53,370 nucleotides of DNA. Source: JAZGDL01 sp036477795 (GTDB lineage Bacteria > Planctomycetota > Phycisphaerae > UBA1845). Shown piece by piece: positions 41,262 to 49,064 of this stretch (position 1 is the stretch's first letter; the number at the start of each line of letters is the position of its first letter). A program made the translations under genes and the position numbers. The stretch covers positions 1 through 53,370 of the forward strand of contig JAZGDL010000107.1 in the NCBI GenBank assembly GCA_036477795.1. The letters run 5' to 3'. The notes under the pieces are model-generated. The model searched no databases. It was not told the DNA's origin and saw only the letters and a program-made list of their open reading frames with translations.

Positions 41262-42891
41262 ACAGATATATCCCCGCGTCATCAAGATCGCCCGGCAGCC
41301 CAAGGTGTAGCTCCGTCAGCCCCGCCAGTGATTCCGGCTGCTCCAACAGTTCCAGATCAAGGCGCCGGGCTGACTCCGCCAGCTCCGTCACCGGCTCGGA
41401 AAACATAAGGAACCGTTCAATAAAGCTATCGAAGAAGACCCCGTTCTGGCGTACGATCTTCAACGAACGCCGCCCCGTGCGATAAACCCGATCCGTTGAA
41501 AACCCTTCCAACTGCGGCGCCAACGCCAACGCGCAGGCCACCACGTCATCCCGCCCGTATCGCAGCTTCACCCCCTGCGTGAAACCCACCGCGTTCAGCG
41601 GACATTGATTCACCACGAAAATCCGGGCATTCTCCGGCGGATCCGGAACCTGCGTAAGCAAGTCCTGATAAACCTGCTCGGCCCCGGCGGCCACCCGCCA
41701 CATCACGCCATGCTCAAGCACGATCATCAGAACCCATGCCGATACCGCCACCTTCGACCAGCGTCTCATGTCAAACCCGCAAGCCCACGGGTTGCAACCC
41801 GTGGGACCCCACAGCTTCCCATACACGCTGGCCCCCACCAGCGCCACGCCCACACATGCAAGGTAAACATTCCGCTCCCCCGGCATGGCCACCAGCGCCG
41901 GTGCGGTGAATAGAATCGCAAACACCATCCCCATGCGAAACCCACGCGTCTCGCCCGCAACCCGCCCAAACAACACCAGCACGCCCACCGCCGCCGCAGC
42001 CCCCAACATCAGCAACCACGCGTGCGCCGCCCAGAACACCGACAGATAGATGGCGTCCACCTGAATGAAGAACACAAAATCCAGCATGTACTGCGCCAGG
42101 TTCCAAAGCACCTGACCAGCAGCCCCCGGAGACAAAAGATCGACCCCATACGGTGGTGGTAGAGAGCCCATCCCCCCGAACAGCGCAAACCGCTTCGCAA
42201 GATACAGCGCCGCGACCACCCCAAACCCAATCGCCCCCGCAAGCCCACGGGTCGCAACCCGTGGGCCCCCACCACCGCACAATCTCAGGCACTCCGCCAG
42301 AACCAAAACCCCCGGTAACACGATGGCCGTCTCTTTGCACCCCAAACCCGCGGCAAACCAGAACACGCTCAGCCACCACCACCGCCATCGCCCACCTTCG
42401 CCGCACCGCCATCGCAAATACGACAACACCGAGGCCAACGCGCATACACAAACCAGCAGGTCGAAACGCCCCGAAATCCACAGCACCGCCTCGCAGTGCG
42501 CCGGATGAAGCCCGAAGATCACCGCCGCCGCAAACGACGATCGGGCGTCGCCCATCAATCGCAACCCCAGCCGCCACACCAGAAACGTGCACGCCAGATG
42601 AAGCAGCAGATTGGTCAGGTGATACCCGAACGGGTTCATCCCCCACAACCAATAGTCCACCGCAAACGTCAATACCCCCAGCGGCCTGTAGAACGGCAGA
42701 TCGCCATAGGGCGTCCACCATACCCCGCTGGCATCCTGATCCATGGTCGGGCTGGCAAGCACCGCCGGCACACCCGACCAGCCCAAATCATGAACCGTAT
42801 CCAGATAAATATAGTCATCGATGAAGAACGGATTGAACAAGCTCCAGAGATGCACAACAGCAAGCAACACAACCAAGCCCACGGGTCGCAA
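41146..42891 (-). CDS. GT-C-like polytopic membrane protein (TMTC/PMT-type glycosyltransferase)
   Basis: Integral membrane protein of 581 residues with about ten helices. FNPFFIDDYIYLDTVH (an acidic DDxxY first loop), LPFYRPLGVLTFAVDYWLWG and GLHPAHCEAVLWISGRFDLL are characteristic of the TMTC-like group of polyprenyl-phosphate-dependent mannosyltransferases, and FWFAAGLGCKETAIVLPGVL follows. A C-terminal soluble part of about 130 residues ends the protein. The likely start is the TTG at 42891, inside a truncated PE-A element (42878-42895); a GTG three codons later is equally possible. PE-A copies also sit inside the frame at residues 209-216 (PRVATRGL) and 363-370 (GPTGCNPWA). Convergent overlap of 116 bases with the RND gene. 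Confidence 0.8.
   Translation of the reverse strand: MRPVGLVVLLAVVHLWSLFNPFFIDDYIYLDTVHDLGWSGVPAVLASPTMDQDASGVWWTPYGDLPFYRPLGVLTFAVDYWLWGMNPFGYHLTNLLLHLACTFLVWRLGLRLMGDARSSFAAAVIFGLHPAHCEAVLWISGRFDLLVCVCALASVLSYLRWRCGEGGRWRWWWLSVFWFAAGLGCKETAIVLPGVLVLAECLRLCGGGGPRVATRGLAGAIGFGVVAALYLAKRFALFGGMGSLPPPYGVDLLSPGAAGQVLWNLAQYMLDFVFFIQVDAIYLSVFWAAHAWLLMLGAAAAVGVLVLFGRVAGETRGFRMGMVFAILFTAPALVAMPGERNVYLACVGVALVGASVYGKLWGPTGCNPWACGFDMRRWSKVAVSAWVLMIVLEHGVMWRVAAGAEQVYQDLLTQVPDPPENARIFVVNQCPLNAVGFTQGVKLRYGRDDVVACALALAPQLEGFSTDRVYRTGRRSLKIVRQNGVFFDSFIERFLMFSEPVTELAESARRLDLELLEQPESLAGLTELHLGLPGDLDDAGIYLFTWDNRHVRSLVDLLWRADWPRLVPCEYQTVVAAVLQD
41784..41805. repeat. PE-A element inside the GT-C gene
   Basis: Perfect 22-bp palindrome, context GCAAG-element-ACCCC, read in another frame than the other in-gene copies (GPTGCNPWA). 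Confidence 0.92.
42244..42265. repeat. PE-A element (one substitution) inside the GT-C gene
   Basis: CCCACGGGTCG / CAACCCGTGGG with one central mismatch, read as PRVATRGL. Confidence 0.92.
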
Positions 42892-42895
42892 CCCG
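42878..42895. repeat. Truncated PE-A element supplying the GT-C start codon
   Basis: CCCACGGGTCGCAACCCG, then the palindrome is cut off by the array ATTGCCGATTGCGG. The candidate start codons TTG (42891) and GTG (42882) both lie in it. Confidence 0.75.
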
Positions 42896-43022
42896 ATTGC
42901 CGATTGCGGATTGCGGATTGGGGATTGCGGATTCCCTTCGTGCCTCCTTCGGGCTCCCTCCTCGGTCGCCCTCAGCTTCGTGCCTTCGTGCCTCTCGATT
43001 TGACGATTGATGATTGATGATT
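42896..43022. repeat. GATTGCG and GATTGAT tandem arrays
   Basis: ATTGCCGATTGCGGATTGCG and following units (42896-42932), and TGACGATTGATGATTGATGA (43001-43022), related to the 1611-1675 array. No gene is supported in 42892-43228. Confidence 0.65.
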
Positions 43023-43070
43023 CCCTTCGTCGAGTTTTTCTAGTTCTCTAGTATCTAGTGCCCTGGTGCT

Positions 43071-43157
43071 GGTGCGAGAATCCTTTCTCGCACCCATCCG
43101 CTTCGGGAATCCCTTCCCGTGGCCCGCCAGGAAGCGGGGCCGAGAAGGGATTTTAAT
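43071..43157. repeat. Composite PE-B / degenerate PE-C element
   Basis: PE-B (43071-43094) followed by CATCCGCT, GGAATCCCTTCCCGTGGCCC, GCCAGGAAG and a cut PE-C (GGCCGAGAAGGGATTTT). The same order and spacer are at 45489-45578, so the composite of about 90 bp is itself a repeat. Confidence 0.85.
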
Positions 43158-43228
43158 AAGTAAGGGTCCAGCGCGACCTTGCGCCGTACGTCTAGCTTCC
43201 AGTTTCCAGAGAGGATACCATTCCCGTC

Positions 43229-44104
43229 ATGCGAAACAACGGGCGCTGCAACCTCTGCTCGGACCCCGACACGCTGGACCACAGCTCCGAAGTGGCAACC
43301 ATCGCCTCCAACGTCCGAAAGTTCAAGAGCGAACGCTTCACCGTCTGGCGCTGCCGTTCCTGCCGCAGCATCCATGCCCGCGACGCCGTAGACCTGGACC
43401 GCTACTACGCAGGATACCCCTTCCACCGACAAAGGCTGGACTGGAAGCTACGTGCCGTCTACAGAAGCATCATCCGCCGCCTGAAACGCGCCGGTGTAAG
43501 CCGCGATCATCACATCCTCGACTACGGCTGCGGCAGCGGCCACCTGGTCACCTTCCTGAAATCCAAGGGCTACCTCAACGCCGCCGGCTACGACGCGTAT
43601 TCAGAGAACTTCTGGGACCCCGCCGTCCTGGAAGGCAAGTACCTCTGCATCATCGCCCAGGATCTTATCGAGCACGTCGACGACCCGCGAAGTATTCTGC
43701 GCACCTTCGACGATCTGGCTCAGCCCGGCGCTGTCATCTTCATCGGCACTCCCAACGCCGACGCTATCGACCTCGACCACGCCGAGCGGCACATTCACAC
43801 CCTCCACCAGCCCTTCCACACTCACATGTTTTCCAAAGACGCCCTGGTCCAAGCCGGCGGCAGGATCGGCTGGGCTCTCGACAAGATCTACATGACCAAC
43901 TACACTAACACTCTGGTCCCCTGCCTCAACCTCCGCTTCGGTCTACACTACGCCGCTTGCTTCGACAACACCATCGACCTGGCCTTCGAGCGCTTCCACA
44001 TCAGCCGCAAGCTCCTCTCGCCGCGTTCTCTGTACCTGGCCTTCTTCGGATACTTCCGCCCACCCCAAGCCGACATCACCGCAGTATTCCGCAAACCCAG
44101 GTGA
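43229..44104 (+). CDS. Class I SAM methyltransferase with N-terminal zinc ribbon
   Basis: Methyltransf_23-type enzyme, 291 residues. An N-terminal CNLC ... CRSC zinc ribbon (about residues 7-55), the DAVDLDRYYAGYPF linker, motif I ILDYGCGSGHLVTFLKSKG, the LCIIAQDLIEHVDDPRSILR block and GAVIFIGTPNAD. Such fused zinc-ribbon methyltransferases commonly act on sugars or glycolipids in surface-glycan loci. The ATG is supported by GAGAGGA 14-20 bases upstream. Unlike its neighbours it shows no repeat in-frame. Followed after 80 bases by the VWA gene. Confidence 0.82.
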   Translation: MRNNGRCNLCSDPDTLDHSSEVATIASNVRKFKSERFTVWRCRSCRSIHARDAVDLDRYYAGYPFHRQRLDWKLRAVYRSIIRRLKRAGVSRDHHILDYGCGSGHLVTFLKSKGYLNAAGYDAYSENFWDPAVLEGKYLCIIAQDLIEHVDDPRSILRTFDDLAQPGAVIFIGTPNADAIDLDHAERHIHTLHQPFHTHMFSKDALVQAGGRIGWALDKIYMTNYTNTLVPCLNLRFGLHYAACFDNTIDLAFERFHISRKLLSPRSLYLAFFGYFRPPQADITAVFRKPR

Positions 44105-44184
44105 TACCCGGCCCGTCAGTTGCCACAAACCGTGACGTACTTATAATGCCACACCCAGAGCCCCGGCCAAGCTTGGACTGAGCC

Positions 44185-45318
44185 ATGCGCTACATCTATC
44201 AGGAATGGGACGGAAGCGAGTTTCCCTCGCAGGAGCATCTCGAGTATTTCGAGAACTTCCTGGAATTCCTCTTGGAACACGGCGACGATGCCCTGGAAGC
44301 CCTGCAGCACATGGAACTCGACGAGGAGCAGCGTGCTATCCTCGAAAAGTGGTTCGAAGATGGTCTGCTTGAAAAAATCGGGGCCCGGTTCAAGCTGACC
44401 CCACGGGCCATCAACAGCCTGCAACGCAAGGCCCTGATGGAGATATTCAAACAACTGCGACTGGACGCCGCGGACGGCCATGAAACAATTCAGACGGGCC
44501 TCGGCGGCGAGCGCACCGAAGGTACCCGGCCGTATTCGTTCGGTGACCCGACCAGCGATATTGATGCGGCTGCGACCTTGCGCAACGCGGTCGTGCGACG
44601 GGGGCATGGCACGCCCATTCGCATCGCGGAGCAGGACGTCGAGGTGCATCTAACCGAAAGCAAAGCCACATGCAGCACGGTCATTCTGCTGGACATGTCG
44701 GGGTCCATGTCCCGCTGGCGCCGCTTCGCTTCCGCCAAGAGGTGCGCCATGGCGGTGTACGCCTTGATCCGGCAGCGGTTCCCCTTGGACACCGTGGACG
44801 TCGTCGGCTTTTATTCCGGGGCGGCGATTATCCCGGAGCATCGCCTCCCGCTGCTGACGCCCAAACGCGTCTCCATGTTCGATCCGCAGATCCGTATCCG
44901 CGTCCCCATAAATCAGATGGATGAAGCGCCGCAGCACTTCACCAACCTGCATATGGGCCTGATGACCGCCCGCCGGATTCTCACCCGGCGCGGCGGGCAC
45001 AACAAGCAGGTCTTCATCATCACCGACGGTGAGCCCACCGCACACGTGCAGGGCGACTACGTCTATCTGCTCTATCCGCCGGAGCAGTCCACGGTGATGG
45101 CCACCCTGCGCCAGGCCCTCTTGTTGAGCCGGCAGGGCATCCGTTTCTCCACCTTCGCCTTGATCGAAGACTACTACTACATGGACTGGGTCCAGTTTGT
45201 GGATCAACTCACCCGGCTCACCCGCGGCGTGGCCTTCTATTGCACGAGCGATAATCTCTCCAGCGCCATCATGGAGTCCTACTTTTCCGGACGAAGACGG
45301 AAAACCTATCTGTCATAG
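44185..45318 (+). CDS. VWA-domain protein (CoxE/BatA-like)
   Basis: 377 residues with a C-terminal von Willebrand A domain. The MIDAS motif is D170-M-S172-G-S174 in LLDMSGSMSRWRRFASAK; FSTFALIEDYYYMDW and NKQVFIITDGEPTAHVQ continue the fold and supply further metal ligands. The N-terminal 140 residues are helical and acidic (ALEALQHMELDEEQRAILEK), with no signal peptide, so the protein is probably cytoplasmic. VWA proteins of this kind work with AAA ATPases as metal-insertion or chaperone factors; no such ATPase is in the window. Function is therefore inferred from fold only. Confidence 0.82.
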   Translation: MRYIYQEWDGSEFPSQEHLEYFENFLEFLLEHGDDALEALQHMELDEEQRAILEKWFEDGLLEKIGARFKLTPRAINSLQRKALMEIFKQLRLDAADGHETIQTGLGGERTEGTRPYSFGDPTSDIDAAATLRNAVVRRGHGTPIRIAEQDVEVHLTESKATCSTVILLDMSGSMSRWRRFASAKRCAMAVYALIRQRFPLDTVDVVGFYSGAAIIPEHRLPLLTPKRVSMFDPQIRIRVPINQMDEAPQHFTNLHMGLMTARRILTRRGGHNKQVFIITDGEPTAHVQGDYVYLLYPPEQSTVMATLRQALLLSRQGIRFSTFALIEDYYYMDWVQFVDQLTRLTRGVAFYCTSDNLSSAIMESYFSGRRRKTYLS

Positions 45319-45393
45319 GGGTGTTCACCCCACGGCTCGGAAAGTCTTGGAGATATGTCGGTCCCAGCACACGCAACCGTCGGCCCGGATCAG

Positions 45394-45615
45394 TCGATAT
45401 GATGCCAGGCGGGGGCTCAGGTGCCATGTGTGTGAGTGGCGGAGAAACTGCTGGTGCGAGAGAAAGTGCTGGTGCGAGAGAAAGTGCTGGTGCGAGAATC
45501 CTTTCTCGCACCCATCCGCTGTAGGAATCCCTTCCCGTGGCCCGCCAGGAAGGGGGACCGAGAAGGGATTCTCGGTCCAGCGTTCGATATGATGCCAGGC
45601 GGGGGCTCAGGTGCC
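45394..45615. repeat. Insertion bracketed by 32-bp direct repeats, with PE-B/PE-C core
   Basis: TCGATATGATGCCAGGCGGG and GGCTCAGGTGCC at 45394-45425 are repeated exactly at 45584-45615, with weaker similarity continuing through GTGAGTG-CTGGAGA. Between them are tandem half-elements GTGCTGGTGCGAGAGAAA (about 45449-45485), a complete PE-B (45489-45512), the spacer with GGAATCCCTTCCCGTGGCCC, and a complete PE-C (45555-45578). The right repeat is the natural leader of the HPt gene. Confidence 0.85.
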
Positions 45616-45644
45616 GTATGCCGTGAGTGCTGGAGACTGAAACG

Positions 45645-45968
45645 ATGGCCAATACGAGCGTACCGGATGTCATCCCGTCGATGCTGGTTCAAGAGGACCC
45701 CACTTTCGCGGATCTGGTCGAGGAGTTCGTCGACAGCCTGGCCCACCGCATCCGGAACATGAAGGATGCCGTGCAGAAGGGCGACTTCGCAACCCTCAGG
45801 ACGCTCGCCCACCAGCTCAAAGGCTCCGGAGGCGGGCACGGCTACCCCATCATCACCGAGACAGCCGCCGCCATTGAACAACACGCCAGGAACGAAGACT
45901 TGCAGCAGTGCGGCACGGGTGTCGAGAAGCTGGCCTCCATCACCGCGCGCGTCGTGATCTACCCCTAA
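45645..45968 (+). CDS. Histidine phosphotransfer (HPt) domain protein
   Basis: Single-domain phosphorelay intermediate, 107 residues. His56 in RTLAHQLKGSGGGHGYPIIT is the phosphorylation site of the HPt motif (HxLKGxxxxxG); the preceding helix FVDSLAHRIRNMKDAVQKGD and the following EQHARNEDLQ helix complete the four-helix bundle. The ATG at 45645 has GGAG at the right distance. No sensor kinase adjoins it. The last codons (GTCGTGATCTACCC and stop) are also found at about 48651-48668 between genes, so the 3' end lies in or beside a repeat. Confidence 0.88.
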   Translation: MANTSVPDVIPSMLVQEDPTFADLVEEFVDSLAHRIRNMKDAVQKGDFATLRTLAHQLKGSGGGHGYPIITETAAAIEQHARNEDLQQCGTGVEKLASITARVVIYP

Positions 45969-46012
45969 CCCGAATTATTCACGGGTCATCCCGATCGGAG
46001 CGAGGGACCCAG

Positions 46013-46180
46013 CGCGGATGATTCACCGCAGAGCACGCTGAGCCCGGTAGGGCACGTCGTTCACCTGCCCCTCGCAACTGACAACGTATCCGTCGTCAGT
46101 GTCCCGTCACAGTTCGATTGCAAACCCACGGATTCGAATCCGTGGGTTTGGCAGTGACTTTGTCGTTGAGCAGACGCGGG
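46013..46180. repeat. Repeat cluster: LR-1 fragment, SR-2, PE-A variant, SR-1
   Basis: In order: LR-1-like GCGCGGATGATTCACCGCAG (46013-46045), SR-2 AGCCCGGTAGGGCACGTCGT to CACCTGCCC (46041-46073), a 30-bp perfect palindrome (46121-46150; arms CAAACCCACGGATTC / GAATCCGTGGGTTTG), and SR-1 GGCAGTGACTTTGTCGTTGA to CAGACGC (46149-46180). No gene is supported from 45969 to 46569. Confidence 0.8.
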
Positions 46181-46298
46181 ACCGCCGCCCTCAGAGAGGA
46201 TGGGGGACCCGCGTAATCTCCACTCCCTGGCCTCTCATCCATCACCTCTTTGCGCCCTCTACGTGCTCTGCGGTAAACCGGTCGGCACAGGAAAGGCC

Positions 46299-46346
46299 AA
46301 AATAAAGCCCCGGTGCGTTTCCCATTCTCGGAAACAGCACCGGGGC
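46299..46346 (-). terminator. Rho-independent terminator for the 46570 gene
   Basis: Strong hairpin GCCCCGGTGCTGTTTCC ... GGAAACGCACCGGGGC on the minus strand followed by TTTATTTT. A close copy is at 49065-49112 after the next gene. Confidence 0.75.
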
Positions 46347-46361
46347 CTGGTTTACTTCTAC

Positions 46362-46569
46362 CTACCTCAGATGAGGCATCCGGGTGGCTACGCCCGTCAG
46401 GCCGATCAACAGCAGCGTGCCCAGAACCAGCATGCCCCACTGGGAGATGGTCGGCACACTGCCTTCAAACTCGCAGGTGGACGAGCAGCCGTCGCCGTCT
46501 TCGCGATTACCGTCGTCGCGGTCCTCAAGAGGCTCACGGAATTTGTTGCCGCACTCCAGACGGCACCGA
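46362..46569 (-). pseudogene. Out-of-frame duplicate of an IPTL-CTERM tail
   Basis: On the minus strand, after the TAG of the metalloprotease gene, another frame reads CRLECGNKFREPLEDRDDG ... STCEFEGSVPTISQWG with a hydrophobic helix LVLGTLLLIGLTG. It nearly matches the end of the 49155 gene over about 170 bases. The Arg-rich end is lost through a 30-base deletion between GACGG repeats, and one conserved Cys is Arg (CRDDG for CDDG). The copy includes the downstream terminator. It appears to be a duplicated 3' cassette that no longer follows any start. Confidence 0.75.
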
Positions 46570-48576
46570 CTACGGGGCGCAGTGACCGTCCATGTCGCAC
46601 GTCGTTTCACACGGATGGCATTCCGACGCCATGGCGCAGCACGTCGGAGGAGGCCCATTCCAGAACCCAACACAACCGCCCGATGCAGTTGCGTCGAACG
46701 CCGCGCTAATGTCCGCAAAGAAGGTCGTCTGTTGATCAGGTACGTCGTTACCCTGTGTGTCAACTTCGTAACCTTCATCCGGACCGGCCCAGAATGGGAA
46801 CCCACTCCCCGCGGTGTTGTCAAACATCTTGAACAGGTCGGCAAAGAAGGTCACTTGCCCGTCCCCGCTGGCATCGCTATAGACCCACGTACGTTCTGCT
46901 GTGGTTCCCCAGCCGGACGTTCCTTGGTTGCTGCAATCCCCGGACACAGCCCGTACCTTGAAGTCTGTATTCGGCGCGATGATGCTACCGGTTACCACCA
47001 ACTTGTCCCCAGCCCCGAGCCATTCTGCCGGCGTGCGGAATTCAAGGTCGTTGCAAGTGGCTTGGGTAATACCCACGTTGACCACAACTTTGGGAATGCA
47101 GTCGGCAGCGCTCGACCCCACGCCGCAAGGTTCGGGCCCGGGACTGCATATCATAAATTCATTTGGCGTGCCGGTGGCACATCGCGCCAAGTCGAGGTAG
47201 TCAACCTGGATCAGTTCAACCCACCCGACCTCGGTTTCATCGCACAGGTTTACGACGAACAACGCCACCGATCCTTCGTCCGGGGCCTCGTCCGGCCACG
47301 AAACATCGGGCCTGATTTCGATGTACCGCGACGCAATGTCCGCCGTCGCCGCCGGCGGTCCGTCCTCACACTCGTCCAGAATGCCGTTGTCATCAGTATC
47401 GGTGCTATTACCAAGGGCAACGTCCAGCACGTCGGCCCATTCATTTGCGTTGCAATTCGCCGAGGTTGTTGACGCTATATCCCAGCCAATTAGATCCATC
47501 GCACGCAGGTCGATGGTGGTAAGCTCGTGAACAATCCCTGGCAGACTTATTGAAGCTGCCATCACGCCCGTATCAAAACCACCCAACTGCGAGGCTGGCG
47601 CCCAGTGACCAAAGTCGTTTGCGGCAAAACGGAAATCCCCCACGCCATCAAAAAACGCATGATCCCCGGACACGCAGTTCGGGGCCAGCAATCGCCCGCT
47701 TTCCGTGAAGTCAGCGGCTCCGGCCCCGGGGGCCAGATCAAATAGGGCCAGCGTTGTCGCGACAATAGGATCGTCGCCAATGAACGAGGTGCACCCGAGA
47801 CCTGGGATAGGCACATCCTCCGTCCAAAACCCCATCGCATGAAGCATCTCTTGGTGGACCACACCAATGAAGTCTTTTTTACCGGGGTCTATTCCGTCCG
47901 ATTGATCATAGTCCCAGGGTCCAACCGCTCTCATACGAATATCCCCGTCTGTGGGCGGGTCACAAATCAACCCCAGCGCCCGGCAGTTGGCCGACGTTAG
48001 CGTCAACTGATCGGATACTCCAAATCCGGGCGGAACAACCGCAAAGTTTTGGTATTGTGCCAAATTCGGCAACCTAGCCAACAGCGCCGATTCGCCCGTG
48101 CCGCCGTCGCTAATCATTTGTGACCGCACGGTAGTAAAGTCCATCTGAAATAGCACAGGGACGGAGAGACCAAGAATACCGGAAGGGTCTAGCAGTAGGT
48201 CGGCATTGAATTTCAAACAGACGATATCAGTGATTTTGTCTTCGAGGATATCGATGGCCACTTGCCAGGCATTCATGGCGTCCGTGTCGGCGAGCAAAGC
48301 AGCGCTTGGGATCAGTTCGATATCGAATGCCTTGCATGCGCCGGTCAGTAGTTCACCCGGTTCGGGCAACCGGGCGCGCGGCAAGTCAGCCATCTCGGCT
48401 GCGGTGGGTAGAACAACTCGGTTACCAGGTGCCGGCACAGTCCCGGCGGGCTGCTCAGCGACCCCCGGCATTGTCCCCACGGCTAAAAGAATCCCCCAAA
48501 ACCCAAGCAGGTAAGCCCGTTGAAACGGCTCCCCCGACACGCCTGCCCTCCCCGTCCGACATCGTTTGAATACCAT
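46570..48576 (-). CDS. Secreted zinc-metalloprotease-like protein with dockerin-like repeats
   Basis: 668 residues. A perfect AGGAGG precedes the ATG at 48576, giving VFKRCRTGRAG and a signal peptide (AYLLGFWGILLAVGTMPGVA). The middle contains VVHQEMLHAMGFWTED, resembling the HExxHxxGF zinc motif of NF038122-type proteases, but the first His is Gln (QEMLH), so catalysis is doubtful unless the preceding His serves. Family context is supported by NFAVVPPGFGVSDQL and DLRAMDLIGWDI. The C-terminal third has a DASGDGQVTFFADLFKMFDN / PDQQTTFFADISAAFDATAS pair, dockerin-like. An IPTL-CTERM tail lies beyond the stop in another frame, so this product lacks a sorting signal. Longer upstream starts are less likely. 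Confidence 0.82.
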   Translation of the reverse strand: MVFKRCRTGRAGVSGEPFQRAYLLGFWGILLAVGTMPGVAEQPAGTVPAPGNRVVLPTAAEMADLPRARLPEPGELLTGACKAFDIELIPSAALLADTDAMNAWQVAIDILEDKITDIVCLKFNADLLLDPSGILGLSVPVLFQMDFTTVRSQMISDGGTGESALLARLPNLAQYQNFAVVPPGFGVSDQLTLTSANCRALGLICDPPTDGDIRMRAVGPWDYDQSDGIDPGKKDFIGVVHQEMLHAMGFWTEDVPIPGLGCTSFIGDDPIVATTLALFDLAPGAGAADFTESGRLLAPNCVSGDHAFFDGVGDFRFAANDFGHWAPASQLGGFDTGVMAASISLPGIVHELTTIDLRAMDLIGWDIASTTSANCNANEWADVLDVALGNSTDTDDNGILDECEDGPPAATADIASRYIEIRPDVSWPDEAPDEGSVALFVVNLCDETEVGWVELIQVDYLDLARCATGTPNEFMICSPGPEPCGVGSSAADCIPKVVVNVGITQATCNDLEFRTPAEWLGAGDKLVVTGSIIAPNTDFKVRAVSGDCSNQGTSGWGTTAERTWVYSDASGDGQVTFFADLFKMFDNTAGSGFPFWAGPDEGYEVDTQGNDVPDQQTTFFADISAAFDATASGGCVGFWNGPPPTCCAMASECHPCETTCDMDGHCAP

Positions 48577-48707
48577 TTGGCTACCTCCTTTTCGCTCTTG
48601 TGTTGTTGTCATCAGGTCACCTCTTTCCCTCTGGGCGCTTATCCCCAAGTGTCGTGATCTACCCGTAAGCTGCTCAGCGGATCTCTGGGTCGTCCGCACT
48701 GACTTCT

Positions 48708-48740
48708 GAGCCCGGTAGGGCAGGTCGTTGACCTGCCTTC
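48708..48740. repeat. SR-2 hairpin
   Basis: GAGCCCGGTAGGGCAGGTCG then TTGACCTGCCTTC, with arms GGCAGGTC / GACCTGCC; the degenerate partner is at 46041-46073. Confidence 0.7.
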
Positions 48741-48793
48741 ACCATCTGGGTTGTAGTGAACGTCGTCCCGGTGTGAAGGCGACTCGAAGTCCT

Positions 48794-49030
48794 GACCGGC
48801 TTTAGCCGGTCCCTGTTTGCCACCGGCTTCAGCCGGTGGTGACGAGCGACAGCCCCCCGGAAGCCGGCTTTAGCCGGGCTTCTGATTCGACAGAACACGG
48901 GATCGAGTCACACATTCTGACAGGTGAATACCACAAGCCCGGCTCAAGCCGGCTGGGGCATAAGAAGCACGAAAAATACGCCGACCACCAACTGAAGTTG
49001 GTGGCAAACACCGGTCGGCTGAAGCCGACC
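48794..49030. repeat. Cluster of six different hairpins
   Basis: GACCGGCTTTAGCCGGTC (48794), CCACCGGCTTCAGCCGGTGG (48820), AAGCCGGCTTTAGCCGGGCT (48861), AGCCCGGCTCAAGCCGGCT (48936), CCACCAACTGAAGTTGGTGG (48985) and GGTCGGCTGAAGCCGACC (49013). All share a four-base TNA-type centre within GC-rich arms, but the arms differ. No gene is supported from 48577 to 49154. Confidence 0.8.
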
Positions 49031-49064
49031 CCCGATCCGCCATCCCGTTTTTCCCGGATGAACC

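Noticed and set aside
48794..49030. CRISPR array
   Set aside because: The repeats are hairpins of different sequence with irregular spacing, not identical direct repeats with unique spacers, and no cas gene is near.
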